Part shown: positions 26,133 to 34,505 of the stretch, piece by piece | Layout: every line of letters starts with the position of its first letter | Position numbering within the stretch: position 1 is the first letter of the stretch | Source: Craterilacuibacter sp. RT1T | Lineage (GTDB): Bacteria > Pseudomonadota > Gammaproteobacteria > Burkholderiales > Chromobacteriaceae | Assembly: GCF_023502145.1 (NCBI RefSeq) | Contig: NZ_JAMFLI010000003.1 | Location: forward strand, 124,001 to 188,000 | Direction: 5' to 3' | DNA length: 64,000 bases | Made by a program: the position numbers and the translations under genes | The notes under the pieces: model-generated | Database searches by the model: none | The model's input: the letters and a program-made list of their open reading frames with translations, nothing else | Told to the model about the DNA's origin: nothing

Positions 26133-27035
26133 TTACAGGCCCGCTTCGGTCAGGTCTTCGCGTGTCAACAGGAAGACAAAGCCATCGCCGCCGCTGGTTT
26201 CCAGCCAGACAAACGGCAGCTGCGGATAGGCTGCTTCCAGTACATCGCGGTTGTGGCCGATTTCGACCAGCAGCACGCCCTTGGGGTTCAGCAGGCGACT
26301 GGCTTCGGCCAGAATGACGCGGGTTGCATCCAGCCCGTCACGGCCGGAGCCCAGCGCCAGTTCCGGTTCGTGCAGATACTCTTCCGGCAGTTCGTCTACC
26401 GACTCCTGGTCGACATAAGGCGGGTTGGAGATGATCAGGTCGTAAGGCTCTTCCAGCCCTTCGGTCATGTCGGAGTGGATCAGCTGGATGCGCTCTTGCA
26501 AGCCGTAGTTTTCGATATTGATGGATGCCACTTCAAGTGCATCCAGCGAGATATCGACGGCATCGACTTGTGCATCCGGATAATGGTGTGCCAGCTGGAT
26601 GGCGAGGCAGCCCGAGCCGGTGCACAGGTCCAGCGCGCGATGGACCAGCTCCGGGTGTTCGATCCATGGCTCAAGCGGCTCGCCCATCAGTTCGTAGATA
26701 AAGGAGCGTGGCACCAGTACGCGCTCGTCCACATAGAAATTGAATTCGCCCTGCCAGGCTTCGTGGGTCAGGTAGGCCGCGGGTACGCGTTCGACGGCAC
26801 GCCGCGCAATGATGTCCAGCACGGTTTCAACTTCGCCCGGCAAGAGCCGTGCATCCAGATAAGGATCCAGCGTGTCGATAGGCAGCTTGAGCGTGGACAA
26901 AATCAGGTAGGCGGCTTCGTCATGGGCATTGCTGCTGCCGTGGCCATAGGACAACTCTGCTTCGTTGAAGCGGGAAATGGCGAAGCGCAACAGGTCGCGG
27001 ATGGTCAGCAAGGTGCTGGCGGCTTGTGTGTACAT
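26133..27035 (-). CDS. prmB: Ribosomal protein uL3 glutamine methyltransferase
   Basis: A 300-residue SAM-dependent methyltransferase. The SAM motif is ALDLCTGSGCLAI and the catalytic NPPY occurs in IISNPPYVDQ, the signature of glutamine N5-methyltransferases. The N-terminal LLRFAISRFNEAELSYGHGSSNAHDEA matches PrmB (substrate uL3) rather than PrmC. The start at 27035 (MYTQAAS) is preferred to one 19 codons upstream. Shares its strand with the phosphomutase gene 72 bases before it. Confidence 0.93.
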   Translation of the reverse strand: MYTQAASTLLTIRDLLRFAISRFNEAELSYGHGSSNAHDEAAYLILSTLKLPIDTLDPYLDARLLPGEVETVLDIIARRAVERVPAAYLTHEAWQGEFNFYVDERVLVPRSFIYELMGEPLEPWIEHPELVHRALDLCTGSGCLAIQLAHHYPDAQVDAVDISLDALEVASINIENYGLQERIQLIHSDMTEGLEEPYDLIISNPPYVDQESVDELPEEYLHEPELALGSGRDGLDATRVILAEASRLLNPKGVLLVEIGHNRDVLEAAYPQLPFVWLETSGGDGFVFLLTREDLTEAGL

Positions 27036-27107
27036 AATGGTGTTCCGGTCGGGCTCAATAGGGAAGGGCGTGCATCGCGCACGCCCTGTCATTCAAGCGG
27101 ATAAAAA

Positions 27108-28484
27108 TCAGAATGGAAGTGCAGCGTCGGTCACGGCAGCTAATGTGCGGCGGAAATCCGCCTTGATGCGCTCCAGTGCCTCTTCGCTGTCGGCTTCAAA
27201 GCGCAATACGATCACCGGCGTGGTGTTGGATGCGCGTGCCAGGCCGAAGCCATCACGGTATTCGACGCGCAGGCCGTCCATGGTGATGATTTCTTCGGCG
27301 CCATCAAAGACGGCCGTTTCCTGCAGTTTGGCGATGAGTGCATGGTTTTCGCCCTCGGCCGCAAGCTTGATATTCAGCTCGGGGGTGGAGATGGCGTTAG
27401 GCAGTGCATTCAAAAGCGCACTAGGATCATCCACTCGCGACAAGATTTCCAGCAGGCGGGCACCGGCATAGAGACCGTCATCAAAACCGTACCAGCGCTC
27501 TTTGAAGAATACATGGCCGCTCATTTCGCCGGCCATCAGCGCGCCGGTCTCCTTGATCTTGGCCTTGATAAAGCTGTGGCCGGTACGCGCCATCACCGGA
27601 ATGCCGCCATTGTCGCGTATCCAAGGCGCAAGCAAACGGGTGGACTTGACGTCGTAAATCACCTTGGCGCCCGGGTTGCGCTCCAGCACATCGGCGGCAA
27701 ACAGCATCAGTTGGCGATCCGGCCAGATGATATTGCCCGCCTTGGTTACGACGCCGAGGCGATCGCCATCGCCATCGAAGGCCAGACCGATTTCAGCGTC
27801 GGTCTTGTCCAGCGCGGTCACCACATCGGCCAGGTTTTCCGGTTTGGCCGGGTCGGGATGATGGTTGGGGAAAGTTCCATCTACATCACAAAACAGCTCG
27901 CGCACCTTGCAACCCAGACGGCGGTACAGGGTAGGCGCAAAGGCTCCGGCGACACCGTTGCCGCAGTCGATGACGATATTCATCGGGCGCGACAACTTGA
28001 TATCGCTGGTGATGCGCTCAAGATAGGCATCGGCAATGTCGTGTTCGCGATAGCTGCCTTCGCCGCTGGCCAAATCCTTGGCCACAATGCGCTGGTACAG
28101 GGCTTGAATGTCTTCGCCGGACAGGGTGTCGCCGGCAAGCATCATCTTGAAACCATTGTATTCAGGCGGATTATGGCTGCCGGTGACCATCACACCCGAT
28201 AGCGTGCCCAGTTCGTAGGCGGCGAAATACAGCATGGGCGTGGCAACCATACCGACATCTATGACATCGATCCCGGCCGCGCGTATCCCTTTGGCAATGG
28301 CTGCGGCCAGATCCGGGCCGGACAGGCGGCCATCACGACCGACTACCATGGCCTTGACCTGGCGGGCGCGAGCTTCCGAGCCCAGTGCCTGGCCAATCAG
28401 TTGGGCGGTCTCTTGCGTCAGCGTCTTGCCGACTACGCCGCGAATATCGTAGGCCTTGAAAATTTCCTTGGAAAGTTTGGTCAT
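27108..28484 (-). CDS. algC: Phosphomannomutase/phosphoglucomutase
   Basis: A 458-residue alpha-D-phosphohexomutase. The phosphoserine loop is VMVTGSHNPPEYNG, the metal-binding loop is GLAFDGDGDRLGVV, and GEMSGHVFFKERW is the sugar-binding loop. It interconverts hexose 1- and 6-phosphates for polysaccharide and LPS precursors. MTKLSKEIFKAYDIRG fits the N-terminus of the family, so the 14-codon upstream extension is left out. The name algC follows family similarity; manB would serve equally. Confidence 0.92.
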   Translation of the reverse strand: MTKLSKEIFKAYDIRGVVGKTLTQETAQLIGQALGSEARARQVKAMVVGRDGRLSGPDLAAAIAKGIRAAGIDVIDVGMVATPMLYFAAYELGTLSGVMVTGSHNPPEYNGFKMMLAGDTLSGEDIQALYQRIVAKDLASGEGSYREHDIADAYLERITSDIKLSRPMNIVIDCGNGVAGAFAPTLYRRLGCKVRELFCDVDGTFPNHHPDPAKPENLADVVTALDKTDAEIGLAFDGDGDRLGVVTKAGNIIWPDRQLMLFAADVLERNPGAKVIYDVKSTRLLAPWIRDNGGIPVMARTGHSFIKAKIKETGALMAGEMSGHVFFKERWYGFDDGLYAGARLLEILSRVDDPSALLNALPNAISTPELNIKLAAEGENHALIAKLQETAVFDGAEEIITMDGLRVEYRDGFGLARASNTTPVIVLRFEADSEEALERIKADFRRTLAAVTDAALPF

Positions 28485-28534
28485 TCCGGGCTCTTTCAGG
28501 TGCAAAAAGCCGCCCGCAGGCAGCAATTGAAGGA

Positions 28535-29563
28535 TTAGTTGGCTAATTTTGTGCTCAATTGTACCAGTTCGGTCAGCTTTTCATGTGCCCGGCCGCTATC
28601 TATTGCTCGGCGTGCGGCAGCGATGCCGTCTGCCAGCGTAGGCGATACCCCGGCGCAGTAAATGGCGGCACCGGCATTGATGAGTACGATATCGCGCGCC
28701 GCGCCACTTTTGCCTTCCAATACCGAGAGCAGCAAGGCTTTGGATTGGGCGGCATTCTCGGCACGGATCTGTGCCGGATCGATGTAATCGAGGCCGTAGT
28801 CGCGCGGGTCTAGTTCATATTCGGTGATGTGGCCGTCTTTCAGTTCGGCGACCCGCGTCGTGCCGGTCAGGCTGATTTCGTCCAGCCCATCCCGGCCATG
28901 TACCACCATGACATGGCGGCTGCCCAGTTGCTGCAGCACGCGCGCCTGAATGCCGACCAGATCGGGGTGAAAGACCCCCATCACCTGATTGTCGGCCCCC
29001 GCCGGGTTGGTGAGCGGGCCCAGAATATTGAAAATGGTGCGCACCCCCAGCTCTTTGCGAATCGGTGCGACATGGCGCATCGCCGAGTGATGGTTGGGTG
29101 CAAACATAAAGCCGAGGCCGACTTCATCGATGCAGCGCGCTACGGCGGCGGCATCCAGCTGCAGACTGACCCCCAGTGCTTCAAGTACATCGGCGCTGCC
29201 CGAGCTTGAGCTGACCGAGCGGCCGCCATGCTTGGCCACGCGCGCCCCCGCTGCGGCCGCAACAAAAGCGGAGGTGGTTGAAATATTAAAGGTATGCGAC
29301 TTGTCGCCTCCGGTGCCGCAGGTGTCAACCAGAAAGTGCCGCTCCTTGACCGGCACCAGCGTGGCAAACTCGCGCATGACTGTGGCGGCGGCGGCAATTT
29401 CGGATACGTTTTCTACCTTGACCCTAAGGCCGATCAAAATGGCAGCGGTTAGCGCCGGCGATATTTCGCCGCGCATGATCTGGCGCATCAGGTCCAGCAT
29501 TTCGTCGTAGAACAACTCGTTCTGGTCTATCAGGCGGTTAAGCGCGGCTTGTGCGGTAATCAT
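28535..29563 (-). CDS. trpD: Anthranilate phosphoribosyltransferase
   Basis: A 342-residue enzyme that joins anthranilate and PRPP in tryptophan synthesis. The PRPP motif [15 protein letters not shown], the [21 protein letters not shown] segment and the [12 protein letters not shown] motif are all present. GGAGAAACC precedes ATG 29563; the longer frame overlaps trpG. It lies 52 bases after trpG in the same direction, without trpE or trpC nearby. Confidence 0.96.
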   Translation of the reverse strand: MITAQAALNRLIDQNELFYDEMLDLMRQIMRGEISPALTAAILIGLRVKVENVSEIAAAATVMREFATLVPVKERHFLVDTCGTGGDKSHTFNISTTSAFVAAAAGARVAKHGGRSVSSSSGSADVLEALGVSLQLDAAAVARCIDEVGLGFMFAPNHHSAMRHVAPIRKELGVRTIFNILGPLTNPAGADNQVMGVFHPDLVGIQARVLQQLGSRHVMVVHGRDGLDEISLTGTTRVAELKDGHITEYELDPRDYGLDYIDPAQIRAENAAQSKALLLSVLEGKSGAARDIVLINAGAAIYCAGVSPTLADGIAAARRAIDSGRAHEKLTELVQLSTKLAN

Positions 29564-29615
29564 GATGGTTTCTCCGGTTTTTATTGTTGTATTGCTCGCC
29601 TGTTTATGCGGGATT

Positions 29616-30185
29616 TCAGGCGAATTCTTTGAGGAAATTGTCCAGCATGCGGTGGCCATGTTGCGTCAGTATGGCTTCGGGGTGAAATTGCACGCCTTCG
29701 ATAGGCAGTGTCTTGTGGCGCACGCCCATGATTTCGCCATCGGCCGTCCAGGCGGTGATTTCCAGGCAGTCAGGCAATGTTTCGCGCTCGATCACCAGCG
29801 AGTGATAGCGGGTGCAGACCACCGGGTCGGGTAATGCACGGAACATGCCGGTATTGTGGTGGAATACGTCGGACACCTTGCCGTGCATCAGTTGTTTGGC
29901 GTGTACGATCTTGCCGCCAAATGCCTGCCCTATGCTCTGGTGGCCCAGACAAACGCCCAGAATAGGCAGCTTGCCGGCAAAGTGATGGATGGCGGCAACC
30001 GAAATACCGGCCTCGTTGGGTGAGCAAGGGCCGGGGGAAATCACCAGAAACTGCGGTGCCAGCGCTTCGATTTGCTCCAGCGTGATCTCGTCGTTGCGGA
30101 AAATTTTGACCTCTTGCCCCAACTCGCCAAAATACTGGACGAGGTTGTAGGTGAAGGAGTCGTAGTTATCGATCATGAGCAGCAT
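29616..30185 (-). CDS. trpG: Anthranilate synthase component II (glutamine amidotransferase)
   Basis: A 189-residue class I glutamine amidotransferase. The nucleophilic Cys is in [12 protein letters not shown], with the His-Glu pair in [11 protein letters not shown] and the N-terminal [18 protein letters not shown] typical of TrpG/PabA. It supplies ammonia to TrpE, and possibly to PabB. AGGACACGACC precedes the ATG. Operon with trpD. Confidence 0.95.
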   Translation of the reverse strand: MLLMIDNYDSFTYNLVQYFGELGQEVKIFRNDEITLEQIEALAPQFLVISPGPCSPNEAGISVAAIHHFAGKLPILGVCLGHQSIGQAFGGKIVHAKQLMHGKVSDVFHHNTGMFRALPDPVVCTRYHSLVIERETLPDCLEITAWTADGEIMGVRHKTLPIEGVQFHPEAILTQHGHRMLDNFLKEFA

Positions 30186-30218
30186 GGTCGTGTCCTTTGT
30201 ATAAAATTCTGATGGTGT

Positions 30219-31115
30219 TTAGTCTTTTTTATGCGCTCTGGGGTGCGCCTTGTCGTAGACCTCAGCCAGATGCTGGAAGTCCAGCGCGGTGTAAATTTGG
30301 GTGCTCGTGAGGTTGGCGTGGCCCAGCATTTCTTGTACTGCGCGCAGGTCGCCCGATGATTGCAGGATATGGCTGGCAAATGAATGGCGCAGCATATGCG
30401 GGTGGACGCGGCGGTCCATGCCGGCTTGTGTGGCCCAGCTGGCGAGGCGGTTTTGCACTTGGCGCGCGCCAAGCCGGGTGCCGCGCAGACTGACGAACAG
30501 CGCTTCTCCCGCATTCAGGCTTTGGCGCGTTTCAAGCCAGGCGTGCATGGCCTGTGATGCTTGGCTGCCGACTTGGCACAAACGTGCCTTATTGCCCTTG
30601 CCCATGACGCGAACCAGCCCTTCCTCCAGACTGAGGTCGCCAAGATCCAGTGCGCACAATTCGGCCAGACGCAATCCACCCGAATACATCAGTTCGAACA
30701 TGGCCTGGTCGCGTGTAATCAGATACGCATTGCCTTGTTCAGGGCTCTCGTCCAGCAGTTGCATGGCTTTATCGACGGGCAAGGCTTTCGGTAGGCGTTT
30801 GGCGGACTTTGGTGCTTTCAGCCCCAGAAAGAGGGCGTCGCTGATAGCCTCTTTCTGGCTGATGAAGCCGAAAAAACGCCGCCATGCCGACAGCGCGCGT
30901 GATAGCGACTTGCCATTCAAGCCGCGCGCGGCCAGGCGCGCCAGTTCGCGGGTGAGTTGCTCCCGCGTCAGGCTGGCAGGAGGCTGCGCCGGGTAGCTTT
31001 GTTGCAAAATGGCAAGATCGCGCTCATAAGCCGCTATGGTGTGGGGGCTTAGCCCTTCCAGTTGCAGATGCGACACAAAGGCGCTGCGCGCGGTTTGCCA
31101 ATCCATATCAGGCAC
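30219..31115 (-). CDS. xerC: Tyrosine recombinase XerC
   Basis: A 298-residue site-specific recombinase that, with XerD, resolves chromosome dimers at dif. The catalytic residues appear as SGGLRLAELCAL (Arg I), HPHMLRHSFASHIL (His-x-x-Arg), LGHANLTSTQIY (His and Tyr nucleophile). The sequence features, such as the SAM-like N-terminal domain and length, fit XerC. The start may be GTG 31115, overlapping the MoxR stop, or ATG 31106. A dif site carrying an integrated phage is in this same window at 55654. Unusually xerC is not next to dapF-DUF484. Confidence 0.93.
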   Translation of the reverse strand: MPDMDWQTARSAFVSHLQLEGLSPHTIAAYERDLAILQQSYPAQPPASLTREQLTRELARLAARGLNGKSLSRALSAWRRFFGFISQKEAISDALFLGLKAPKSAKRLPKALPVDKAMQLLDESPEQGNAYLITRDQAMFELMYSGGLRLAELCALDLGDLSLEEGLVRVMGKGNKARLCQVGSQASQAMHAWLETRQSLNAGEALFVSLRGTRLGARQVQNRLASWATQAGMDRRVHPHMLRHSFASHILQSSGDLRAVQEMLGHANLTSTQIYTALDFQHLAEVYDKAHPRAHKKD

Positions 31116-31962
31116 CGCGGCGCAGGCGCGCCATCTGCATCAGGCGCTCGAATAGCTGCATATCCTGCTCGCTTTTAAGCAAGGCGCCAGCCATGGGCGG
31201 CAGTACTTGCGCTGCATGCTGGGCACGCAAAGTGGCGGGGGCGACCGATTCGGCGGCCAGCAGGCGTATCCAGTCCAGCAATTCGGAGGTGGACGGCTTT
31301 TTTTTCAGGCCGGGCAAGTCGCGCACCGAAAAGAACACATTCATTGCCTCTTGCACCAGTTGCTGCTGCAGCTGCGGGTAATGCACATCAATAATGGCTT
31401 GCATGGTGTCCCGCTCGGGAAAGCGGATGTAATGGAAGAAGCAGCGGCGCAGGAAGGCGTCCGGCAACTCCTTTTCATTATTGGAGGTGATCAGGATGAT
31501 GGGGCGGTGACGCGCCCGTACGAACTCCTGCGTCTCGTGCACAAAAAATTCCATCTGGTCCAGTTCGCGCAGCAAATCGTTGGGAAATTCGATATCGGCC
31601 TTGTCGATTTCATCAATCAGCAAGACCGGTGCGACTTCCGCATCAAAAGCCTGCCACAGTTTGCCTTTGACGATGTAGTTGCGGATGTCGCTGACCTTGG
31701 CGTCTCCCAGTTGCGAGTCGCGCAGGCGTGAAACCGCATCGTATTCATACAGGCCGTGTTGTGCCTTGGTGGTGGATTTGATGGGCCAGACGATCAGCTC
31801 GCGTCCCAGACTCTTGGCAACCTGTTCTGCCAGCATGGTTTTGCCGGTGCCGGGCTCGCCCTTGATCAGCAGGGGGCGTTCCAGTGTGATGGCTGCATTG
31901 ACTGCCATCATCAGGTCATCGGTAGCGACATAGTCGTGGGTGCCGGCAAAGCGTGGTTTCAT
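31108..31962 (-). CDS. MoxR-family AAA+ ATPase
   Basis: A 284-residue ATPase with Walker A IKGEPGTGKTML, Walker B PVLLIDEIDKAD, sensor 1 IILITSNNEKELP and the arginine-containing FLRRCFF. MoxR proteins act as chaperones, usually with a von Willebrand factor A partner. No such partner gene is adjacent here. The stop overlaps the xerC start region, so the two are likely co-transcribed. Confidence 0.9.
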   Translation of the reverse strand: MKPRFAGTHDYVATDDLMMAVNAAITLERPLLIKGEPGTGKTMLAEQVAKSLGRELIVWPIKSTTKAQHGLYEYDAVSRLRDSQLGDAKVSDIRNYIVKGKLWQAFDAEVAPVLLIDEIDKADIEFPNDLLRELDQMEFFVHETQEFVRARHRPIILITSNNEKELPDAFLRRCFFHYIRFPERDTMQAIIDVHYPQLQQQLVQEAMNVFFSVRDLPGLKKKPSTSELLDWIRLLAAESVAPATLRAQHAAQVLPPMAGALLKSEQDMQLFERLMQMARLRRGA

Positions 31963-31992
31963 CTCGTGGTTTCCTGTTGTTTTTTGATAAGG

Positions 31993-32014
31993 AAAAAGCC
32001 GCTCTTTGGCGGCT
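31993..32014 (-). terminator. Terminator upstream of the MoxR gene
   Basis: On the minus strand AGCCGC pairs with GCGGCT and is followed by TTTTTCC. It closes the thioesterase-TerB-like transcript. Confidence 0.7.
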
Positions 32015-32035
32015 CTTGGCTGGACGGGGAGGTGC

Positions 32036-32452
32036 TTAGCGGCGAATCAGTTCGGCCTCTACATCGTCCAGCGTAATGCGCCAGGCGCCAAGCATGTAGC
32101 GCAGCAGAGCCATCTCGGCATCGCTGATCACGCCATCCGATTTGCAGACGTCAATCGCCAGCGCTGCGGTCAGCAGACGCTTTTGCCGGTCGGTAATGGC
32201 ATCCAGATAGCCATCAATCCGGTCTTTGTCGAACATGCTGATGAGGCCATCATCCTGGGCCTCATCCGAAATCTCGTCACAGAGCTGGGTCAGCGTGGCG
32301 ACAAAACGCTTGCGTGACAGCCCGAGCAAGGAATAGACATGCAGGTTTTCCAGTGCGTCGAGTTCTCTTTCATCCATATTGCCATCGGTAATCATGAACA
32401 TGGCAAGCAGTCTTGCCATGGATTCCGGGCTGTTGGGCGCGTAACGGTTCAA
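32036..32452 (-). CDS. TerB-like helical protein
   Basis: A 138-residue, largely helical acidic protein. The segments LLAMFMITDGNMDERELDALE and LLTAALAIDVCKSDGVISDAEMALLRYML repeat the D-G-x-x-x-x-x-E pattern of the TerB/tellurite-resistance-B fold. Its molecular role is unknown. The start overlaps the thioesterase stop by four bases. Confidence 0.7.
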   Translation of the reverse strand: MNRYAPNSPESMARLLAMFMITDGNMDERELDALENLHVYSLLGLSRKRFVATLTQLCDEISDEAQDDGLISMFDKDRIDGYLDAITDRQKRLLTAALAIDVCKSDGVISDAEMALLRYMLGAWRITLDDVEAELIRR

Positions 32453-32892
32453 GACATGTCTCCTGTATCTATACCGAATCGCCGGGCAAAAGCCTCAGGC
32501 ATACGGGCTACTTTTTGTTGCGGATAGTCGAAAAATACAATACCTGTCTTTAATCTTGCCACTTCCTTACCTGTATTGTCATCGTTTACTTGGTAAAGAA
32601 TGTCGCAGCCATAGCGATTGAAGTCAGTCAGTCCAATGGAAAATGAAAGCGTGTCGCCATGGAAGGCTTGGCTTTTGTAGCAAATGGCCGCATCCGTCAT
32701 GATGATGCCGAGTCCTTCGACATCCATTTCGCTATAGCCTAGCGACTTGAGGAATTGCAGTCTTGCTTCATGTGCCAGTGATAAAACAGCGTCGTTGGCT
32801 AGGTGAGCACCATAGTTGATGTCACCAATGCGAACTGTGATCCGGGTGTTAAATAGAATAGGGTCAGGAAGGGATAGCTGCAGGCGGGCCAT
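32449..32892 (-). CDS. Hotdog-fold acyl-CoA thioesterase
   Basis: A 147-residue protein of the 4-hydroxybenzoyl-CoA thioesterase/YbgC-like group. It has RIGDINYGAHLANDAVLSLAHEARL, where an N-Y-G-x-H replaces the more usual D-x-x-G-H-x-N, and a FHGDTLSFSIGLTDFNRYGCDI strand region. It probably hydrolyses an acyl-CoA; substrate unknown. Operon with the TerB-like gene (four-base overlap). Confidence 0.82.
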   Translation of the reverse strand: MARLQLSLPDPILFNTRITVRIGDINYGAHLANDAVLSLAHEARLQFLKSLGYSEMDVEGLGIIMTDAAICYKSQAFHGDTLSFSIGLTDFNRYGCDILYQVNDDNTGKEVARLKTGIVFFDYPQQKVARMPEAFARRFGIDTGDMS

Positions 32893-32935
32893 GTCGCACT
32901 TTCATTTGCTGATCGCTTGCAGAATAATGATCTAT

Positions 32936-32976
32936 TTAATTTGAATCAAGTCTCGGGCGTGCCGCTTTGTTAGACT
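32936..32976 (+). promoter_or_regulatory. Probable FNR/ANR-dependent promoter of uspA
   Basis: TTAATTTGAATCAA (32936-32949) matches the FNR box TTGAT-N4-ATCAA with one change. TAGACT at 32971-32976 is a fair -10 element. A start at about 32983 would put the box centre at -41.5, the class II activation position. Confidence 0.55.
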
Positions 32977-33013
32977 AGGCTCATAACATGACAAACCCCG
33001 TACGGAGAACAGC

Positions 33014-33466
33014 ATGTACAAACGTATCTATGTTCCGGTTGATGACAGTCAGACGTCCAATCTGGCCTTGAATGAGGCTTGCCGCTTGGCTAAGGAGATG
33101 TCGGCCGCTGTCAGGCTGGTTCATGTGGTTGATCTGGCACAGTTTGGCTGGGGGGGCACCGAGTTCCTGGATGCCAGCGAGTTGCAGCAGTCAATCAAGC
33201 AGGCCGGTTCTCAGGTGTTGGCGCAGTCGGAAACCTTGGCTGCAGGCTTGGGTGTGGTGGCGGAAACGCAGATACTGGAAAGCTGGGGCGACAAGATTTC
33301 ATCAGTGCTGATGGATGATGCGAGCGAGTGGGGTGCGGATTTGATTGTGATGGGCACCCACGGGTACAGCGGCTTGATGCATATCTTGATGGGCAGTGTA
33401 GCGGAAGGGCTGCTTAAGCTGGCCGATGTGCCGGTACTCTTGGTGCGAAGCAGCGAGCAGGAATAA
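33014..33466 (+). CDS. Universal stress protein, UspA family
   Basis: A 150-residue cytoplasmic protein starting MYKRIYVPVDDSQTSNLALNEA. The ATP-binding type motif GADLIVMGTHGYSGLMHILMGSVAEGLLKLADVPVLLVR shows the G-x2-G-x9-G(S/T) pattern of nucleotide-binding Usp proteins. ACGGAGAACAGC gives the ribosome site. The upstream FNR-like box suggests induction at low oxygen. Confidence 0.92.
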   Translation: MYKRIYVPVDDSQTSNLALNEACRLAKEMSAAVRLVHVVDLAQFGWGGTEFLDASELQQSIKQAGSQVLAQSETLAAGLGVVAETQILESWGDKISSVLMDDASEWGADLIVMGTHGYSGLMHILMGSVAEGLLKLADVPVLLVRSSEQE

Positions 33467-33529
33467 CAAGACTTGAACTTGTACGCTACCGCTATGGCAG
33501 CAGGGCCGTCATGACGGTAGCGCAGGAAA

Positions 33530-33574
33530 AAGCCGAACCTGTTTCACCATGAAACAACACGCTTGGTTCGGCTT
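33530..33574. terminator. Bidirectional terminator between uspA and the XRE gene
   Basis: AAGCCGAACC pairs with GGTTCGGCTT and encloses a second hairpin TGTTTC/GAAACA. CTTTATTTTAAT follows on the + strand and TTTTTCC on the minus strand. Confidence 0.75.
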
Positions 33575-33587
33575 CTTTATTTTAATA

Positions 33588-33920
33588 TCAGCTATGGGCA
33601 GCTGCAGTATCGCCGCCTTCGCCTTCCAGGGCTTCAATACGAGCGCGTACAGCCTTGCGCAGGCTCTTGTACAGGTCGGGGTGAGTCTCTTTCAAGTACT
33701 CAACGATCTCGAAGTCTTCGCGCTTGACCTTGGCAAGATCAATCTGTTCGATATGAACCAGGCGCAGCAGTTCGCGTACCGGCTTAGGCATGTTGCGGCC
33801 GCTTTCGTAGCGGGAGCCACCGGATTGGGTGACGCCGATACGGCTCCAGAATTCCTGCTGGTTCAGGCCGAGCTTGCGGCGGATTTCGCGTGGGTTGGCG
33901 ATTTTTTCGAAGAGTTTCAT
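33588..33920 (-). CDS. XRE-type helix-turn-helix protein
   Basis: A 110-residue protein with an HTH at about residues 13-45 (REIRRKLGLNQQEFWSRIGVTQSGGSRYESGRNMP) followed by helical VKREDFEIVEYLKETHPDLYKSL and an Ala/Glu tail. Presumably a small DNA-binding regulator; the target is unknown. AGGAAATCACC precedes the ATG. The position next to the SRP RNA gives no functional clue. Confidence 0.8.
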   Translation of the reverse strand: MKLFEKIANPREIRRKLGLNQQEFWSRIGVTQSGGSRYESGRNMPKPVRELLRLVHIEQIDLAKVKREDFEIVEYLKETHPDLYKSLRKAVRARIEALEGEGGDTAAAHS

Positions 33921-34168
33921 GGTGATTTCCTCAGCTTATGAAAAGGTAATTATCGTTATGGGCGTTGCACACCCTGTACCATAGCAAAAAACTACATTCC
34001 ACCAAGTCAAATGCAGGTGGATTTGTTTTTATATCGTATAAATCTTATTTTAGCGCCAGCTAATACAGAAGTACAGCGGTATATGCTGAATGTGTCGCAA
34101 ATGGAGATGCGTCTGTCGCCATGACGAAAGAATTGGGGTGTATCTGGGAAAAACAAGAGGGAAGGGGT

Positions 34169-34264
34169 GGCGAGCCCAACCCCCGGCACTTGCACTAAAT
34201 AGCTGTGGCTGCTTCCTTCCGGACCTGACCAGGTTCACTACCGTGCAATGCGGGGAGGCCCGCC
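34169..34264 (-). ncRNA. ffs: 4.5S signal recognition particle RNA (small SRP RNA)
   Basis: On the minus strand the apical domain of SRP RNA is present: CAGGTCAGGTCCGGAAGG followed by AAGCAGCC, including the GGAA tetraloop and the asymmetric loop bound by Ffh. The ends pair (GGCGGGCC with GGCUCGCC), giving a single long hairpin of about 96 nt. CTTGTTTTTCCC lies just downstream on the minus strand and may terminate it. A good promoter precedes it. Confidence 0.95.
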
Positions 34265-34282
34265 ATAGAAACTACGGGGCGG

Positions 34283-34311
34283 ACTATAGCGGGAATTCAT
34301 TGCCAAGGCAA
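34283..34311 (-). promoter_or_regulatory. ffs promoter
   Basis: On the minus strand TTGCCT (34311-34306) and TATAGT (34288-34283) are spaced by 17 bases. Transcription would start about 11 nt before the mature 4.5S RNA, fitting 5' processing. Confidence 0.7.
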
Positions 34312-34505
34312 GCCTCGTCGATGTCTTCATGCTAGCCTGCACTTTGTTTCTATCTTTTTATCCTAGCTTGTAATGCTTAGTGGGTCGCGTGCTCGCAATG
34401 ACGTGTCATGCGTTTACGCCATGTGCGTGCTCAAGCACAATAGAAGGGACGGCGTGCCGGGCAAAAGCCGGCATGTTTATATTTGGATCAACGACAAGAG
34501 CGATC

